A stretch of 64,000 bases of DNA from Methylocystis echinoides (GTDB lineage: Bacteria > Pseudomonadota > Alphaproteobacteria > Rhizobiales > Beijerinckiaceae), in the NCBI RefSeq assembly GCF_027923385.1, contig NZ_BSEC01000001.1, positions 3,880,001 through 3,944,000 on the forward strand, in the 5' to 3' direction. Positions 49,144 through 58,394 of this stretch are shown here, one piece after another (within the stretch, counting starts at the first letter, position 1; each line of letters begins with the position of its first letter). Below the pieces are notes generated by a model. That model was not told the origin of the DNA, did no database searches, and was given only the letters and a program-made list of their open reading frames with translations. The translations under genes and the position numbers were made by a program.

Positions 49144-49611
49144 TCACATCGGATTCACAACAACGTAATAGAGACCGTTGTTGCCATAGCGCGGCGCCAA
49201 CCAGGCGCTGCCGCAGACATAGTAGGAGTCGCCTCCCACGAACCGATCGACACAACCACTGGGAAGGCTGGCCAGCGTTGCGCCGATTGCATAACTCGCG
49301 GCTGCGGCGCCGACCGCCGCGCCGACTGCAGCGGCGCCGCAAGCATAGCAACCACCTCCGTAATAGCTGTTGACGACGACAGGGCCATGGTAGCCGTAGC
49401 CGCCCCAGGGGCCGGCGTGATAGCCGTCTCCGTGCCAGGTGCCGCCCCATCCTGCCGCGCCGCCCGCGTGCCAATCACCCGCCGCGAAGCCGCCGCCAGG
49501 ACCTCTGGCGACAAAGCCGCCCCCGCCAAAGCCGCCGCGCCATGCCAATGCAGGCGACAGCGTCAGGCCGATGATCACGGCGACGAGCGCCGGTTTCATG
49601 ATCTTGTTCAT
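49144..49611 (-). CDS. Exported Gly-rich protein
   Basis: A 155-residue protein with signal MNKIMKPALVAVIIGLTLSPALA. A Gly/Trp/His-rich part follows (WRGGFGGGGFVARGPGGGFAAGDWHAGG; HGDGYHAGPWGGYGYHGP), then a Cys pair (GGGCYACGAAAVGAAVGAA) next to an Ala/Gly helix, and a C-terminal strand region with two more cysteines (SGCVDRF, YVCGSAW). Probably a surface or wall-associated protein; disulfides are likely. It is 21 bases after the DUF2092 gene and almost surely shares its transcript. Confidence 0.65.
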   Translation of the reverse strand: MNKIMKPALVAVIIGLTLSPALAWRGGFGGGGFVARGPGGGFAAGDWHAGGAAGWGGTWHGDGYHAGPWGGYGYHGPVVVNSYYGGGCYACGAAAVGAAVGAAAASYAIGATLASLPSGCVDRFVGGDSYYVCGSAWLAPRYGNNGLYYVVVNPM

Positions 49612-49632
49612 CTTGATCTCCTCGATCGCAGT

Positions 49633-50415
49633 TCAGTGCTTGGCAAGCGCGCCAGGCTTTTCGAATTTCATGCGGCCGGCCTTGGCGGCTCCGGGCGCAC
49701 GCGAAAATTTCAACTGGCCAGGATTGATCCGCCAGTTGGAGAATTCGATGACGCTACGGGATTTCTCCTTGGCGTTGGTCGGCGTGATCCAGACGAGGCG
49801 AGGCAGCTTATCCTTTGCGCCGATCCAGAGCTGCGCCTGAAAATCCGGGTTTGCGATGGCGACAATATCCGTCGTCGTTCCGCCGACCAGACTGGACTGG
49901 CCGACCACGAAAGCCGAGGTCAGCTTTTCCGTTATGGCCGAATAAGGATCTGCGACGATGAAATCCACGAAGGGGAAATAGACGCCGGCCTTGTTATAGG
50001 CGGCCTCGATCATCTCCTCGAGATTCGGCGGAGCCGTCTCGACCGCGATCAGCCGTGAAGCCGGGAGATAAACAGCGAACTCTTTTCCATCGTAATAGAA
50101 CTCGGAGGGCGGTCCATCACCCGTGACGACGACCTTCAATTTGTCGGGTCGTTGCAGGCTGACATTGGAATTGACCATATAGAACAGCGGCTGGCCGTTC
50201 GAGGCAGGCTCGTCGAAGGCGCGACGGATGCTGACCGACAGCCCGTTTGCCTTGGCGAGCGTCTCGCTCATCCCTTTCAAAATGGCCAGTGCAGCCGGGG
50301 AGACAGCCTGCGGCGCCTCCTTCGCCGGCGGCGCCGCAGGCGTTTCGGCATGGGCGGCGCCGAAGAAAGCCGCCGCCAATGTCACGCCCATTACGATGTT
50401 TCGGATAGCCCTCAT
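49633..50415 (-). CDS. DUF2092 periplasmic protein
   Basis: A 260-residue protein with signal peptide (VMGVTLAAAFFGAAHA, about residues 8-23) and a LolA/LolB-like beta domain. GLSVSIRRAFDEPASNGQPLFYMVNSNVSLQRPDKLKV and DGKEFAVYLPASRLIAVETAP are typical of DUF2092. The fold may carry lipid or a hydrophobic ligand. ATG behind AAAGGA. First gene of a two-gene unit with the Gly-rich exported protein, so the pair may act together at the envelope. Confidence 0.75.
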   Translation of the reverse strand: MRAIRNIVMGVTLAAAFFGAAHAETPAAPPAKEAPQAVSPAALAILKGMSETLAKANGLSVSIRRAFDEPASNGQPLFYMVNSNVSLQRPDKLKVVVTGDGPPSEFYYDGKEFAVYLPASRLIAVETAPPNLEEMIEAAYNKAGVYFPFVDFIVADPYSAITEKLTSAFVVGQSSLVGGTTTDIVAIANPDFQAQLWIGAKDKLPRLVWITPTNAKEKSRSVIEFSNWRINPGQLKFSRAPGAAKAGRMKFEKPGALAKH

Positions 50416-50728
50416 GTGTTTCCTTTCAGGGCGACGCCTTGATCGCGCGCCCAAACAAAAATCGCTTTAACTTCAGAGGCCTGCCGGGCGAACTCAAGAT
50501 TCGCGCGCCGATGTCAACGGAGTCCGGACATCGCCGCCGCCGGCCTGATGCGCCTTCAGCCTAACAGAGCCGGTAATATAAAAACAGCCGGAAATAGGAA
50601 TGTGCGCGGTCGCTATTGGGGGACTCATCGCATCGAGAGATTCGCGAGGCGCGCGTGACTGGGTTTCACCTCATTTTCAGGAGGTGCAAGCCTGATAGCT
50701 GCGGCCCTGCGGCCTGTTGACGCGCGCG
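50416..50728. other. Intergenic stretch with no gene seen
   Basis: About 310 bases separating the DUF2092 unit (promoter presumably here) and the AI-2E family gene end. AT-richer near 50570-50610 (GGTAATATAAAAACAGCCGG). A TTTCACCTC/GAGGTGCAA-type inverted pair is near 50663-50690. Nothing assignable. Confidence 0.4.
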
Positions 50729-51772
50729 CTAGGATGACTGCGCATCAAGCCGGAGGCGCCCACCTGACAACAATTCCGCAGCCCAGCGAAGCGACGCGAA
50801 TTCCTCGAACAGCGTCAACATGGCGATGGTGAGCGGGACTCCCAAAAAGGCGCCAAGCGCGCCCCAAAGATAGGTCCACAAGACGATTGCAAAAAGAACG
50901 ACAGGCGGGGAAATGGCGAGCGCCTCGCCAGAAAACACCGGCTCAAGATAGCTCCCTATAACCATCTGCACCAGCGTGACGCCTGCCAGCACATATAGCG
51001 CCGACTCGAGCGATCCTGTCTGCATGAACGCAAACAATGTCAGAAAGCCCGTCACGATCAGCGAACCAATATAGGGAAGATAATTGAGCGCAAAGGCGAG
51101 CACGCCGCAAGCGGCAGCCATCTCCAGCCCCACAAGGCGCAGGAAACCCCAGACCGCGAGGCCTGTCGCGACGCTCGCCACCGTGCGGACCAACATATAG
51201 GTGCGAAATTTGGCGCCGATTTTCACGCCCGCATTCAACAATTGACGACTGACGTTCTTGTCCTCGAGCGCCGCGACACGCGCTGCAACGGCGTCCGTCT
51301 CGCCGAGGCCGAGAACCACATAGAGGAGCACGATCATGGAAAAGGCGAGAATTGTGTTGGCTTGCATGACCAGTCGCTGCAGCAGCCTGACGACCTCGGC
51401 CGAACTGAAATGGTCGCTTACAAGCGAAAGCACGAATATGTCGTGTTTCTCCAGCCAGGACGTCGAGGCGACCAGTGACTCCTGAATTCGCTCGATATGC
51501 TGGTTGATCCAGTCGACGACCTGTCCGCCACCCCAGACAATGATCGCAAGGAGCGCAACCACCACCAGGACCGTCACCAGAACGCTGCCCGCGAGCGCCA
51601 GCGCCTTGCCCGTTCGCGCCTGCAGCCACTTCTGCATCGGCCAGGCTGTGAGGATGATAAAGAGAGCGAAGACGATCGGCTCAACCACCGCCTGCGCCAC
51701 TTTGCAAACAGCCAGGACGGCCAGGACAGCAATTATAATCAGCATCACCTCTGACAGCCGGCCGCCGCTCAT
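50729..51772 (-). CDS. AI-2E family transporter (TqsA/PerM-like membrane protein)
   Basis: A 347-residue protein with eight predicted TM helices in the AI-2E transporter family pattern. LSEVMLIIIAVLAVLAVCKVA opens, and a central soluble segment (about 110-160, WINQHIERIQESLVAS...) follows. Later come LVRTVASVATGLAVWGFLRL and FALNYLPYIGSLI. The signature GSYLEPVFSGEALAISPPVVLFAIVLW lies near 280-306. Members export diverse small molecules or act as Na+/H+ antiporters; AI-2 as substrate should not be assumed. ATG behind AAGGA; an earlier start adds 33 basic residues. No operon partners. Confidence 0.85.
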   Translation of the reverse strand: MSGGRLSEVMLIIIAVLAVLAVCKVAQAVVEPIVFALFIILTAWPMQKWLQARTGKALALAGSVLVTVLVVVALLAIIVWGGGQVVDWINQHIERIQESLVASTSWLEKHDIFVLSLVSDHFSSAEVVRLLQRLVMQANTILAFSMIVLLYVVLGLGETDAVAARVAALEDKNVSRQLLNAGVKIGAKFRTYMLVRTVASVATGLAVWGFLRLVGLEMAAACGVLAFALNYLPYIGSLIVTGFLTLFAFMQTGSLESALYVLAGVTLVQMVIGSYLEPVFSGEALAISPPVVLFAIVLWTYLWGALGAFLGVPLTIAMLTLFEEFASLRWAAELLSGGRLRLDAQSS

Positions 51773-52028
51773 CGAAGTTGTTCCTTCATACGCCCCGCGT
51801 CTGCGCCGGCAGTCTTCGGTCGTACAAAGGGTGGCAAAGAGAGTCAATCGAGGCCTTGTGGAGTTAGACATGCGGGCTCATAGAGATCTTCCGTCAGATC
51901 GTTTGATGCGATGCGGCAGGTGGACAAAAACAGGATGCTGCAGGAAGATGACGCGCCTGCTCCGGATATCGCCTTTGCCGTAAGCCGTCGCCGGAAAACC
52001 CGGGATCTAGCAGGGCAGGAGAGGCGAG

Positions 52029-53564
52029 ATGAAACGGGTGGCCAGAATTATCAATTGGACGCTCGCATTATTGGGCGCCCTCGCCATCGCGTTTCTTCTT
52101 TTTCGCGCTTATGACTCCCGGCGCGGTCCGCCTCTGGAAATCTGGCACAAATATGCGCCGCGGGAACTGACCGCCGAACAGATGGACGCCGCAAGCTGGG
52201 ACGACTATCTGGCCGCGGAAGCGACTCTGTTCAGCGCAATCCGCGAGAATGTGACGAAAAGGCTCGAGCCGGACGAACAGGTTCCCTTCAACCGCTATTT
52301 TGAGGGCAGCCCGGTTTATCCGGGGCATTTTGCAAGGGACTGGAACCGCTCCTATATACTCGAACCTGAAGGCGGCGCGCCGTCAGGGGCCGTGGTGATG
52401 CTGCACGGCCTCACGGATTCCCCCTATAGTTTGAGACACATAGCCGCGCGTTATCGTGATCGTGGCTTTGTCGTTGTGGCGATTCGCCTGCCCGCGCATG
52501 GCACGACGCCGGCGGCGTTGACGCAAGTTCATTGGCCGGACTGGGTCGCCGCAGCGCGCCTCGCCGTGCGGGAAGCCCGCAAACGCGCGCCGGCGCCATC
52601 GCCACTCCATATCGTCGGTTTTTCCAATGGCGGAACGATCGCGCTGAAATATGCGCTGGACGCAGTCGAGAACAAAAGCCTGGCGCAGGCGGATCGCATT
52701 GTCCTCATTTCACCGATGGTGGGCGTCACGCGCCTCGCGCGCTTTGCCGGACTTGCCGGCTTGCCCGCGATCCTGCCAGCCTTCGCAAAGGCGGCCTGGC
52801 TCAGTGTGATGCCGGAGTTCAATCCCTTCAAATACAATTCCTTCCCGGTAAACGGCGCGCGCCAGTCCTATCTTCTGACCAATTCGCTGCAAACGCTCGT
52901 CGCCTCTTATGCGCGACGCGATCGCCTGGCCGGGCTCCCCCCTGTGCTGACCTTTCAATCGGTCATGGATTTTACCGTCAGCACTCCTGCGGTGCTTTCG
53001 GGCCTCTACGATCACTTGCCTGCGAATGGCAGCGAGCTGGTGCTTTTCGATCTCAATCGCAACGCCAAATTCGGCCCCCTTTTCCGGGCTTCCGCAGAGA
53101 CCAAGCTGTCACGCCTGCTTCCATCCGCCGTCAGAAATTACAGCCTCGCTATCGTCACCAACGACGGAGAAGGCTCCGGCGAAGTCGAGCGCGTTGTCGA
53201 GGCCGGCGGAACGAGCGAAAGACGGCGACGCCTCGGAGTCGATTATCCAGACGGCGTGTTTTCACTCTCACACGTCGCGCTGCCCTTCCCGCTCGATGAC
53301 TCTCTTTACGGACTGACCCCCGCAAGCACGGAAGATTTTGGCGTTCATCTGGGCGCGCTGGATCTCCGCGGCGAACGCGGCACGCTGATTGTCAGTCTCG
53401 ATTCGCTCTCGCGCATGTCGTCTAATCCGTTTTTCAACTATCTGGCCGAGAAGATTGAGGCGCATCTTCCGCCAAAAGCGCCGCCAGCGGCGGAGAGCCC
53501 CGCGCCCGCGAAAAGCAATGACGGCGCCAAGGAACAGGGCTCACGCAAAACCAGGCGTAAATAG
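52029..53564 (+). CDS. Membrane-anchored alpha/beta hydrolase
   Basis: A 511-residue protein with one N-terminal TM anchor (IINWTLALLGALAIAFLLF, about 7-25). A helical lead-in is followed by an alpha/beta hydrolase core with VVMLHGLTDSPYSL (oxyanion HG at about 126-127) and nucleophile elbow GFSNGG (S199). The late acid/His are likely in FTVS (Asp region about 315) and LSHVALPFPLDD (His about 416). A Lys/Pro-rich tail ends it. Related proteins are lipases, esterases or lysophospholipases; the substrate is not evident. Probably faces the periplasm. Confidence 0.8.
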   Translation: MKRVARIINWTLALLGALAIAFLLFRAYDSRRGPPLEIWHKYAPRELTAEQMDAASWDDYLAAEATLFSAIRENVTKRLEPDEQVPFNRYFEGSPVYPGHFARDWNRSYILEPEGGAPSGAVVMLHGLTDSPYSLRHIAARYRDRGFVVVAIRLPAHGTTPAALTQVHWPDWVAAARLAVREARKRAPAPSPLHIVGFSNGGTIALKYALDAVENKSLAQADRIVLISPMVGVTRLARFAGLAGLPAILPAFAKAAWLSVMPEFNPFKYNSFPVNGARQSYLLTNSLQTLVASYARRDRLAGLPPVLTFQSVMDFTVSTPAVLSGLYDHLPANGSELVLFDLNRNAKFGPLFRASAETKLSRLLPSAVRNYSLAIVTNDGEGSGEVERVVEAGGTSERRRRLGVDYPDGVFSLSHVALPFPLDDSLYGLTPASTEDFGVHLGALDLRGERGTLIVSLDSLSRMSSNPFFNYLAEKIEAHLPPKAPPAAESPAPAKSNDGAKEQGSRKTRRK

Positions 53565-53605
53565 CGGCGTTTGCATTCGCGCCGATCGGCTCAGAAGCGT
53601 TCGGC

Positions 53606-54442
53606 CTATCGCGCCAGATCTTCCATGTGCTCACTGGCGAAGACGTGGCGAAACAGATTTGCGGTCCACTGACGCCCGGACGAGGTGTAATCGAGGTATC
53701 TCAAGCCGGTCTTTATGTAGGGGAAGGTCGTGTTCCAGAAAAATTTCGGATAATTTTTGAGGAGGTCCTCCGGGCTGGAATAGCCGAATTGTCGGTTGGT
53801 TCCGATCTCCTCGAATTCATAGAACAGCGCGACGCACTTTCTCGGGTAATAAGGATCAGCGAGTTGGCCGATCAGATCCGCCGCGCGGACGAGGCCTGCC
53901 TCTGTATCCGTTTCAGCGTGATCGGCATCGTCTGGAAAGGGAAAACGCGTCATCTCCACCGCTCGCGCGATTCTCTCCCCATCGAGCAGGTCTGTGAATG
54001 CGGCGCGCTCGAGAATGAACAGCTTGGACCGGTCCACATGGTAGGGCGCGAGCGCCGCGTCGGATGTTCCTGCGGGCAGGCTTATCTTGTCGCCGTTGAG
54101 ATTGCACACGACGCCGTCACGGGAATCCTCCCGACAGATGCCACGGACATAGCCAATATCGTGGAACAGACAGGCCAGCAGGAAATGTGCGGCCTCCTTG
54201 GCGTCGACGCTGACATGGAGGGCCTTTCCTTTCAGTATGTCCCATCCAACCTGCGTCACCAGCATCGTGTGCTCGAAATTGTGATAAAGCGCGTTGCTCT
54301 CGCCAATGCGCTCGATGGCGATGCGTGAGGCGTATTCCACGATCTCGACGTAACGTCCGGCTGAAGAACTATAGGTGCGCCTGTAGTCCTCAGTAAGGGT
54401 CCGGCTGAATGTGTCGGCGACGAGCCCAACGACATCAAGCAT
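53606..54442 (-). CDS. HD-domain phosphohydrolase-like protein
   Basis: A 278-residue soluble protein starting MLDVVGLVADTFSR. The HD motif is complete: H54/H58 region in YHNFEHTMLV, then FHD at 93-95 (CLFHDIGYVRG), and a late Asp in RAADLIGQLADP (about 195). HD proteins of this type hydrolyse phosphates of nucleotides or cyclic dinucleotides. A longer insert (CREDSRDGVVCNLNGDKISLPAG) between the HD and the last helix is unusual. Convergent with the alpha/beta hydrolase. Substrate unknown. Confidence 0.75.
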   Translation of the reverse strand: MLDVVGLVADTFSRTLTEDYRRTYSSSAGRYVEIVEYASRIAIERIGESNALYHNFEHTMLVTQVGWDILKGKALHVSVDAKEAAHFLLACLFHDIGYVRGICREDSRDGVVCNLNGDKISLPAGTSDAALAPYHVDRSKLFILERAAFTDLLDGERIARAVEMTRFPFPDDADHAETDTEAGLVRAADLIGQLADPYYPRKCVALFYEFEEIGTNRQFGYSSPEDLLKNYPKFFWNTTFPYIKTGLRYLDYTSSGRQWTANLFRHVFASEHMEDLAR

Positions 54443-54668
54443 TGAAATACTCCGGCTCTTCGGGAATGAATGTGACGCCCCTAGTCGACCTGGCGACGAA
54501 AGGCGGCGTCGCCTTCGAGATAAGTGGGAACAGCAACCGATTGGCCCCCAGGACGCCCGCCACGCGGGGAGACGGCTGAGACTAGAGCAGCGCCTTGGGG
54601 TAGTCAAAAGCGGCTTGCCAAAGCGTCGCCATTAGCCCATCCTAGCAAAAACAGCGGAGGAGCGCCTG

Positions 54669-55412
54669 ATGTGTTGGGGACCGGGCGTTTCTGCCACAAT
54701 CGTTGGTATTGGCGTCGCAGCGACGGTTATCACCGTTCGGCGAAAGGTTCCGGCAGCCTTCTCCGTGGCCATCGCATGGTTCACGCTGATGGAAGCGCTC
54801 CAGTTGGCCGGCTATCTGGTCATCAATCAATGCGACAATCCGGTCAATCAGGCGATCACGCTGCTGTCGATGCTGCACATCGTCTTTCAGCCATTTTTCA
54901 TCAATGCATTTTCGCTCCAGCTTGTGCCGGAGGAGATACGTCGACGCGCCCGCGTGCCGGTCTACACGCTCTGCGGGATTTCATCGGCGATCATGCTCTT
55001 GCAGCTTTATCCCTTCGCTTGGGCGGGCGCATGCGAACCAAACGTCAATCTGTGCGGATCGCCTCTGTGCACCGTTTCCGGCAACTGGCATCTTGCCTGG
55101 AATATCCCCTATAACGGCCTTCTTGTCGGCGTGGACCAGATGATCGGCATGAAATGGGGTTTCCCCACTTACATGATCGTCTCGTTTCTGGTTCCGCTGC
55201 TCTATGGCGCGTGGCGTTTCACGCTTTTTCACGCGATTTTCGGTCCCTTGCTCGCGGCGCGACTCACCGCAAATGTGAACGAAGTCCCTGCCGTCTGGTG
55301 CCTGTTTTCCCTTGGTCTGGTGCTGATGGCGCTCAATCCGCACTTCCGGCAAAACTTCGAGTGGGTCAAAGCGTCTCCACGCCGACCCGCCGACGCCGAC
55401 GCCGCACCCTGA
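54669..55412 (+). CDS. DUF5765-like seven-helix membrane protein
   Basis: A 247-residue integral membrane protein with about seven TM helices. GVSATIVGIGVAATVITV opens, TLMEALQLAGYLVINQCDNPVNQAIT is near 39-64, and LLSMLHIVFQPFFINAF follows. Conserved residues typical of the DUF5765 group are the NQC/NP motif after helix 2 and the CEPNV/CGSPLC pair in the large loop (about 122-135), where two or more Cys may make a disulfide. Function unknown. It stands between two unrelated units. Confidence 0.65.
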   Translation: MCWGPGVSATIVGIGVAATVITVRRKVPAAFSVAIAWFTLMEALQLAGYLVINQCDNPVNQAITLLSMLHIVFQPFFINAFSLQLVPEEIRRRARVPVYTLCGISSAIMLLQLYPFAWAGACEPNVNLCGSPLCTVSGNWHLAWNIPYNGLLVGVDQMIGMKWGFPTYMIVSFLVPLLYGAWRFTLFHAIFGPLLAARLTANVNEVPAVWCLFSLGLVLMALNPHFRQNFEWVKASPRRPADADAAP

Positions 55413-55612
55413 GCCAATGCGATCCGTATGGCGCGCTCGCTCGTGGTCTCTCGTCGGGGCGCCATGCCGCAATCGACCGGATGATTTGAAATTTTTGCCC
55501 GCGCGGTATCCTCGCCAAATCTCTCGCTTCATCGACCTTGGGGACGCGGATTTCCTTGTGCGCCGCAGCGTGAGCGACACGAGCATGAGCCTCGCCATTT
55601 GGAGCCTTCGCC

Positions 55613-56011
55613 ATGGCCACAGTTCGCCTGTTGAGCGACGACGAACTTTCACCCGAGTCGCAGGAAGTCTTTGCCGATATCCGCCTGACGCGCGGCAGCG
55701 ACTTCGTGAATAATTTCTGGCGCGCTCTGGCGCACGACCCCGTAACGCTGAAACGGACCTGGGAAGGGATCAAGGCGGTCATGGGACCGGGCGCGCTGGA
55801 TCCGAAAGTCAAGGAGATGATCTACATCGCCGTTTCCGTGGCGCATGGCTGCCCCTATTGCATTCATTCACACACGGCCGGCGCCCGCGGCAAGGGCATG
55901 ACTGACGCAGAATATGCGGAGCTTATCGCCGTCATCGGCATGGCGTCGGAAACCAATCGTCTCGTCACCGCACTGGGCGTCCCGATTGATGAGGCCTTCG
56001 ACGTTCAATGA
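55613..56011 (+). CDS. Carboxymuconolactone decarboxylase/AhpD-family protein
   Basis: A 132-residue protein starting MATVRLLSDDELSPESQEVFAD. The AhpD-like core has the redox pair in AHGCPYCIHSHTAGARGKGMTD (C-x-x-C plus the downstream His, about residues 81-101). The AhpD subgroup uses this pair to reduce peroxiredoxins or to act as a peroxidase. Convergent with the next small membrane protein. The region 55413-55612 upstream holds no gene; the promoter is probably there. Confidence 0.85.
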   Translation: MATVRLLSDDELSPESQEVFADIRLTRGSDFVNNFWRALAHDPVTLKRTWEGIKAVMGPGALDPKVKEMIYIAVSVAHGCPYCIHSHTAGARGKGMTDAEYAELIAVIGMASETNRLVTALGVPIDEAFDVQ

Positions 56012-56040
56012 GCGCTGCCTCTGGTCTCTCGGCCCTCCGG

Positions 56041-56295
56041 CTAAAGATTTACCGCCAATCCGGCAAGGAGGCCGATGTTGATGATAAAGCCAGCCAGCGC
56101 CAGTCCTGCCGCAAGCGGGAGTGACTGACCCAGCAGGCCGAGCGCGATGGCTGGAATCGTCAACCAGAAGAAGACGAGATCGAAGGGCAAAAGTCCGTTT
56201 CGGAGAGTCTCCAGCGTCAGGGTCCAGAAAACGGCCTGGGCGAAGCCGCCGGCAAGAATGATCGCGCGGACAAGGCCAATATTACGCGTGCTCAT
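56041..56295 (-). CDS. Small three-helix membrane protein
   Basis: An 84-residue protein with three hydrophobic segments: VRAIILAGGFAQAVFWTLTL (about 9-28), LVFFWLTIPAIALGLLGQSLP and LAAGLALAGFIINIGLLAGLAV. Only a few charged residues (STRNIGLVR at the start) mark the cytoplasmic side. Located 29 bases from the end of the AhpD-like gene, and upstream of nothing on its strand. It ends before the cysteine operon. Unknown function. Confidence 0.5.
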   Translation of the reverse strand: MSTRNIGLVRAIILAGGFAQAVFWTLTLETLRNGLLPFDLVFFWLTIPAIALGLLGQSLPLAAGLALAGFIINIGLLAGLAVNL

Positions 56296-56355
56296 CCTGA
56301 AGCCTGTCCTTCACCTGGCCCGGTCTCACCGCAACCGCGTGGGGAGCCCCGCGCC

Positions 56356-57363
56356 TCACTTTTTCTGGATCTCGTCGAAAACGCCGCCGTCCGAGAAAAA
56401 CTTCTTCTGCGCTGCAGGCCATCCGCCGAATTGCTGGTCGATCTTCACCAGTTCAATTTTTGGAAATCGCTTGAGATCGGCGGCCGCCGCCTGCTGGGGA
56501 TAGGCCGGGCGATAGCCGAACTTGGCGATCAGCGCCTGCGTTTCCGGTTTGAAGAGATAGGCGAGGAAGGCTTCCGCCACCTTGCGCGACCCCTTCGCAT
56601 CGACATTGCCGTCGACAAGCGCAACGGCCGGTTCGGCAAGAATGGAGAGCGATGGCGTGACGATCTCGAATTTATCCGCGCCGAACTCCTGCTGCGCGAG
56701 AAACGCTTCGTTCTCCCAGGTGATCAACACGTCGCCGATGCCGCGTTGAGCAAAGGTCACTGTGGAGCCGCGTGCGCCTGTGTCGAGCACAGGCGCATTG
56801 TCGTAGATCGCCTTCACAAACGCCTTTGTTTTCGCCTCATCACCCTTGAACGCCTTCAGGCCATAGGCCCAGGCGGCGAGGAAGTTCCATCGCGCGCCAC
56901 CGCCGGTCTTGGGGTTGGGGGTTACGACGCCCACGCCAGGCTTTGCAAGATCGCTCCAATCCTTCACCGCCTTGGGATTGCCCTTTCGCACCAGGAGCAC
57001 AATCGTCGACGTGTAGGGAGCCGAGTTGTTTGGCAGACGCTTCTGCCAGTCCGCCGGAATCTTGCCGGTCTTGGCTGCAATGGCGTCAATGTCATTGGCG
57101 AGCGCGAGCGTGACGACATCGGCCGGAAGGCCCTCGATGACGGAACGCGCCTGCGCGCCCGACCCGCCATGCGAAGTCTGCAGATCGACCGTTTCCCCCG
57201 TTTCCTTCTTCCACTTCTCCGCAAAGCCCTTGTTGACGGCCTTGTAGAGTTCGCGCGTCGGATCATAGGAAACGTTGAGAAGCGCCTGGTCGCCCCAAGC
57301 GGCGGAAATAGACAGGAACGGCGCGAGCAGGGCGGCGACAGGAAGCGGGGATCTCTTCAGCAT
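56356..57363 (-). CDS. Periplasmic sulfate-binding protein (CysP/Sbp type)
   Basis: A 335-residue protein with signal peptide (about 1-22, ending SAAWG). It has the sulfate-binding family signature VSYDPTRELYKAVN (about 28-41) and SHGGSGAQARSVIEGLPADVV (the sulfate-contact Ser/Gly loop, about 63-83), then NPKTGGGARWNFLAAWAYGL. It binds sulfate or thiosulfate for the CysTWA transporter. No cysTWA genes are adjacent; they must be elsewhere. It is last in the cysE-cysK-sbp group with only 7 bases to cysK, a tight link of sulfur capture and cysteine synthesis. Confidence 0.92.
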   Translation of the reverse strand: MLKRSPLPVAALLAPFLSISAAWGDQALLNVSYDPTRELYKAVNKGFAEKWKKETGETVDLQTSHGGSGAQARSVIEGLPADVVTLALANDIDAIAAKTGKIPADWQKRLPNNSAPYTSTIVLLVRKGNPKAVKDWSDLAKPGVGVVTPNPKTGGGARWNFLAAWAYGLKAFKGDEAKTKAFVKAIYDNAPVLDTGARGSTVTFAQRGIGDVLITWENEAFLAQQEFGADKFEIVTPSLSILAEPAVALVDGNVDAKGSRKVAEAFLAYLFKPETQALIAKFGYRPAYPQQAAAADLKRFPKIELVKIDQQFGGWPAAQKKFFSDGGVFDEIQKK

Positions 57364-57370
57364 ATTCAGC

Positions 57371-58354
57371 TCACAATCCTTCAAACAGCGCCGTCGAAAG
57401 GTAGCGCTCCGCGAAAGAGGGAATAATGACCACGATGTTCTTGCCCTCGGCTTCTGGCCGCGCGCCGACTTCCAAAGCTGCGGCAAGCGCCGCGCCGGAG
57501 GAAATGCCAATGGGGGCGCCTTCGAGCCGTGCGGCGAGTCGCGCGGTGTCGAAGGAGGTCTGGTTGCCGATTGTCACGATCTCGTCGATCACGCCGCGAT
57601 CGAGAACCGGTGGAACAAATCCGGCGCCGACGCCCTGGATCTTATGCGGTCCCGGCGGGCGGCCGGACAGAACCGCGGAATCCTCCGGCTCGACAGCGAC
57701 GATGCGCAGCGACGGGCGGCGCGGCTTCAGCGCCTGCCCGACGCCCGTGATCGTGCCGCCGGTGCCGACGCCGGCCACGAAATAATCGATCTCTCCATTC
57801 GTATCGTTCCAGATCTCCTCAGCGGTGGTGAGACGATGGATCTCGGGGTTGGCGGGGTTTTCGAACTGCTGCGGAATCACGGCGTCGGGGCTCCGGGCGA
57901 CAAGTTCATCCGCCTTGGCGAGCGCGCCCTTCATGCCATGAGAAGCAGGCGTGAGCACGAGTTCTGCGCCGAGAAGCGAGAGCATCTTGCGTCGCTCGAG
58001 CGACATGGATTCCGGCATGACGAGAATGAGCTTGTAACCGCGCGCCGCAGCGACGAAGGCGAGCGCGATGCCCGTGTTGCCGGAGGTGGGCTCGATCAGC
58101 ACGGTTCGGCCCGGGGCGATGCGGCCATCGGCTTCCAGCCTGTCGATCATCGCGACGCCGATCCGGTCCTTGACGCTCGAGATCGGGTTGAAGAATTCGA
58201 GCTTGGCGAGGATGTTCGCCTTGACGCCCTTTGCCTGCGCAATCCTGTTGAGTCGAACGAGAGGCGTGTCGCCGATCGTCTGGGTGATGGAGTCATAGAT
58301 ACGTCCCCGCCCCGGCCGCGCCGCCGGTGTGAAGCGTGCATTGTGGATCGTCAT
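57371..58354 (-). CDS. cysK: Cysteine synthase A (O-acetylserine sulfhydrylase)
   Basis: A 327-residue PLP enzyme with [11 protein letters not shown] (PLP-binding Lys, about residue 52), [12 protein letters not shown] (about 79-90), [11 protein letters not shown] (about 185-195) and the late SSGAA. It joins O-acetylserine and sulfide to cysteine. Starts ATG behind AAAGGACGG; an upstream frame start adds 58 Arg/Ser-rich residues. It lies between cysE, which makes O-acetylserine, and the sulfate-binding protein, so the operon supplies substrate and enzyme together. Length and motifs fit CysK rather than CysM. Confidence 0.95.
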   Translation of the reverse strand: MTIHNARFTPAARPGRGRIYDSITQTIGDTPLVRLNRIAQAKGVKANILAKLEFFNPISSVKDRIGVAMIDRLEADGRIAPGRTVLIEPTSGNTGIALAFVAAARGYKLILVMPESMSLERRKMLSLLGAELVLTPASHGMKGALAKADELVARSPDAVIPQQFENPANPEIHRLTTAEEIWNDTNGEIDYFVAGVGTGGTITGVGQALKPRRPSLRIVAVEPEDSAVLSGRPPGPHKIQGVGAGFVPPVLDRGVIDEIVTIGNQTSFDTARLAARLEGAPIGISSGAALAAALEVGARPEAEGKNIVVIIPSFAERYLSTALFEGL

Positions 58355-58394
58355 GGGTCCGTCCTTTCGTCTGATCGCTCGGGTCCGCCGTTTT

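Noticed and set aside
50729..51772. Quorum-sensing AI-2 exporter
   Set aside because: The AI-2E family has broad substrates and no luxS or lsr gene is nearby, so only the family name is used.
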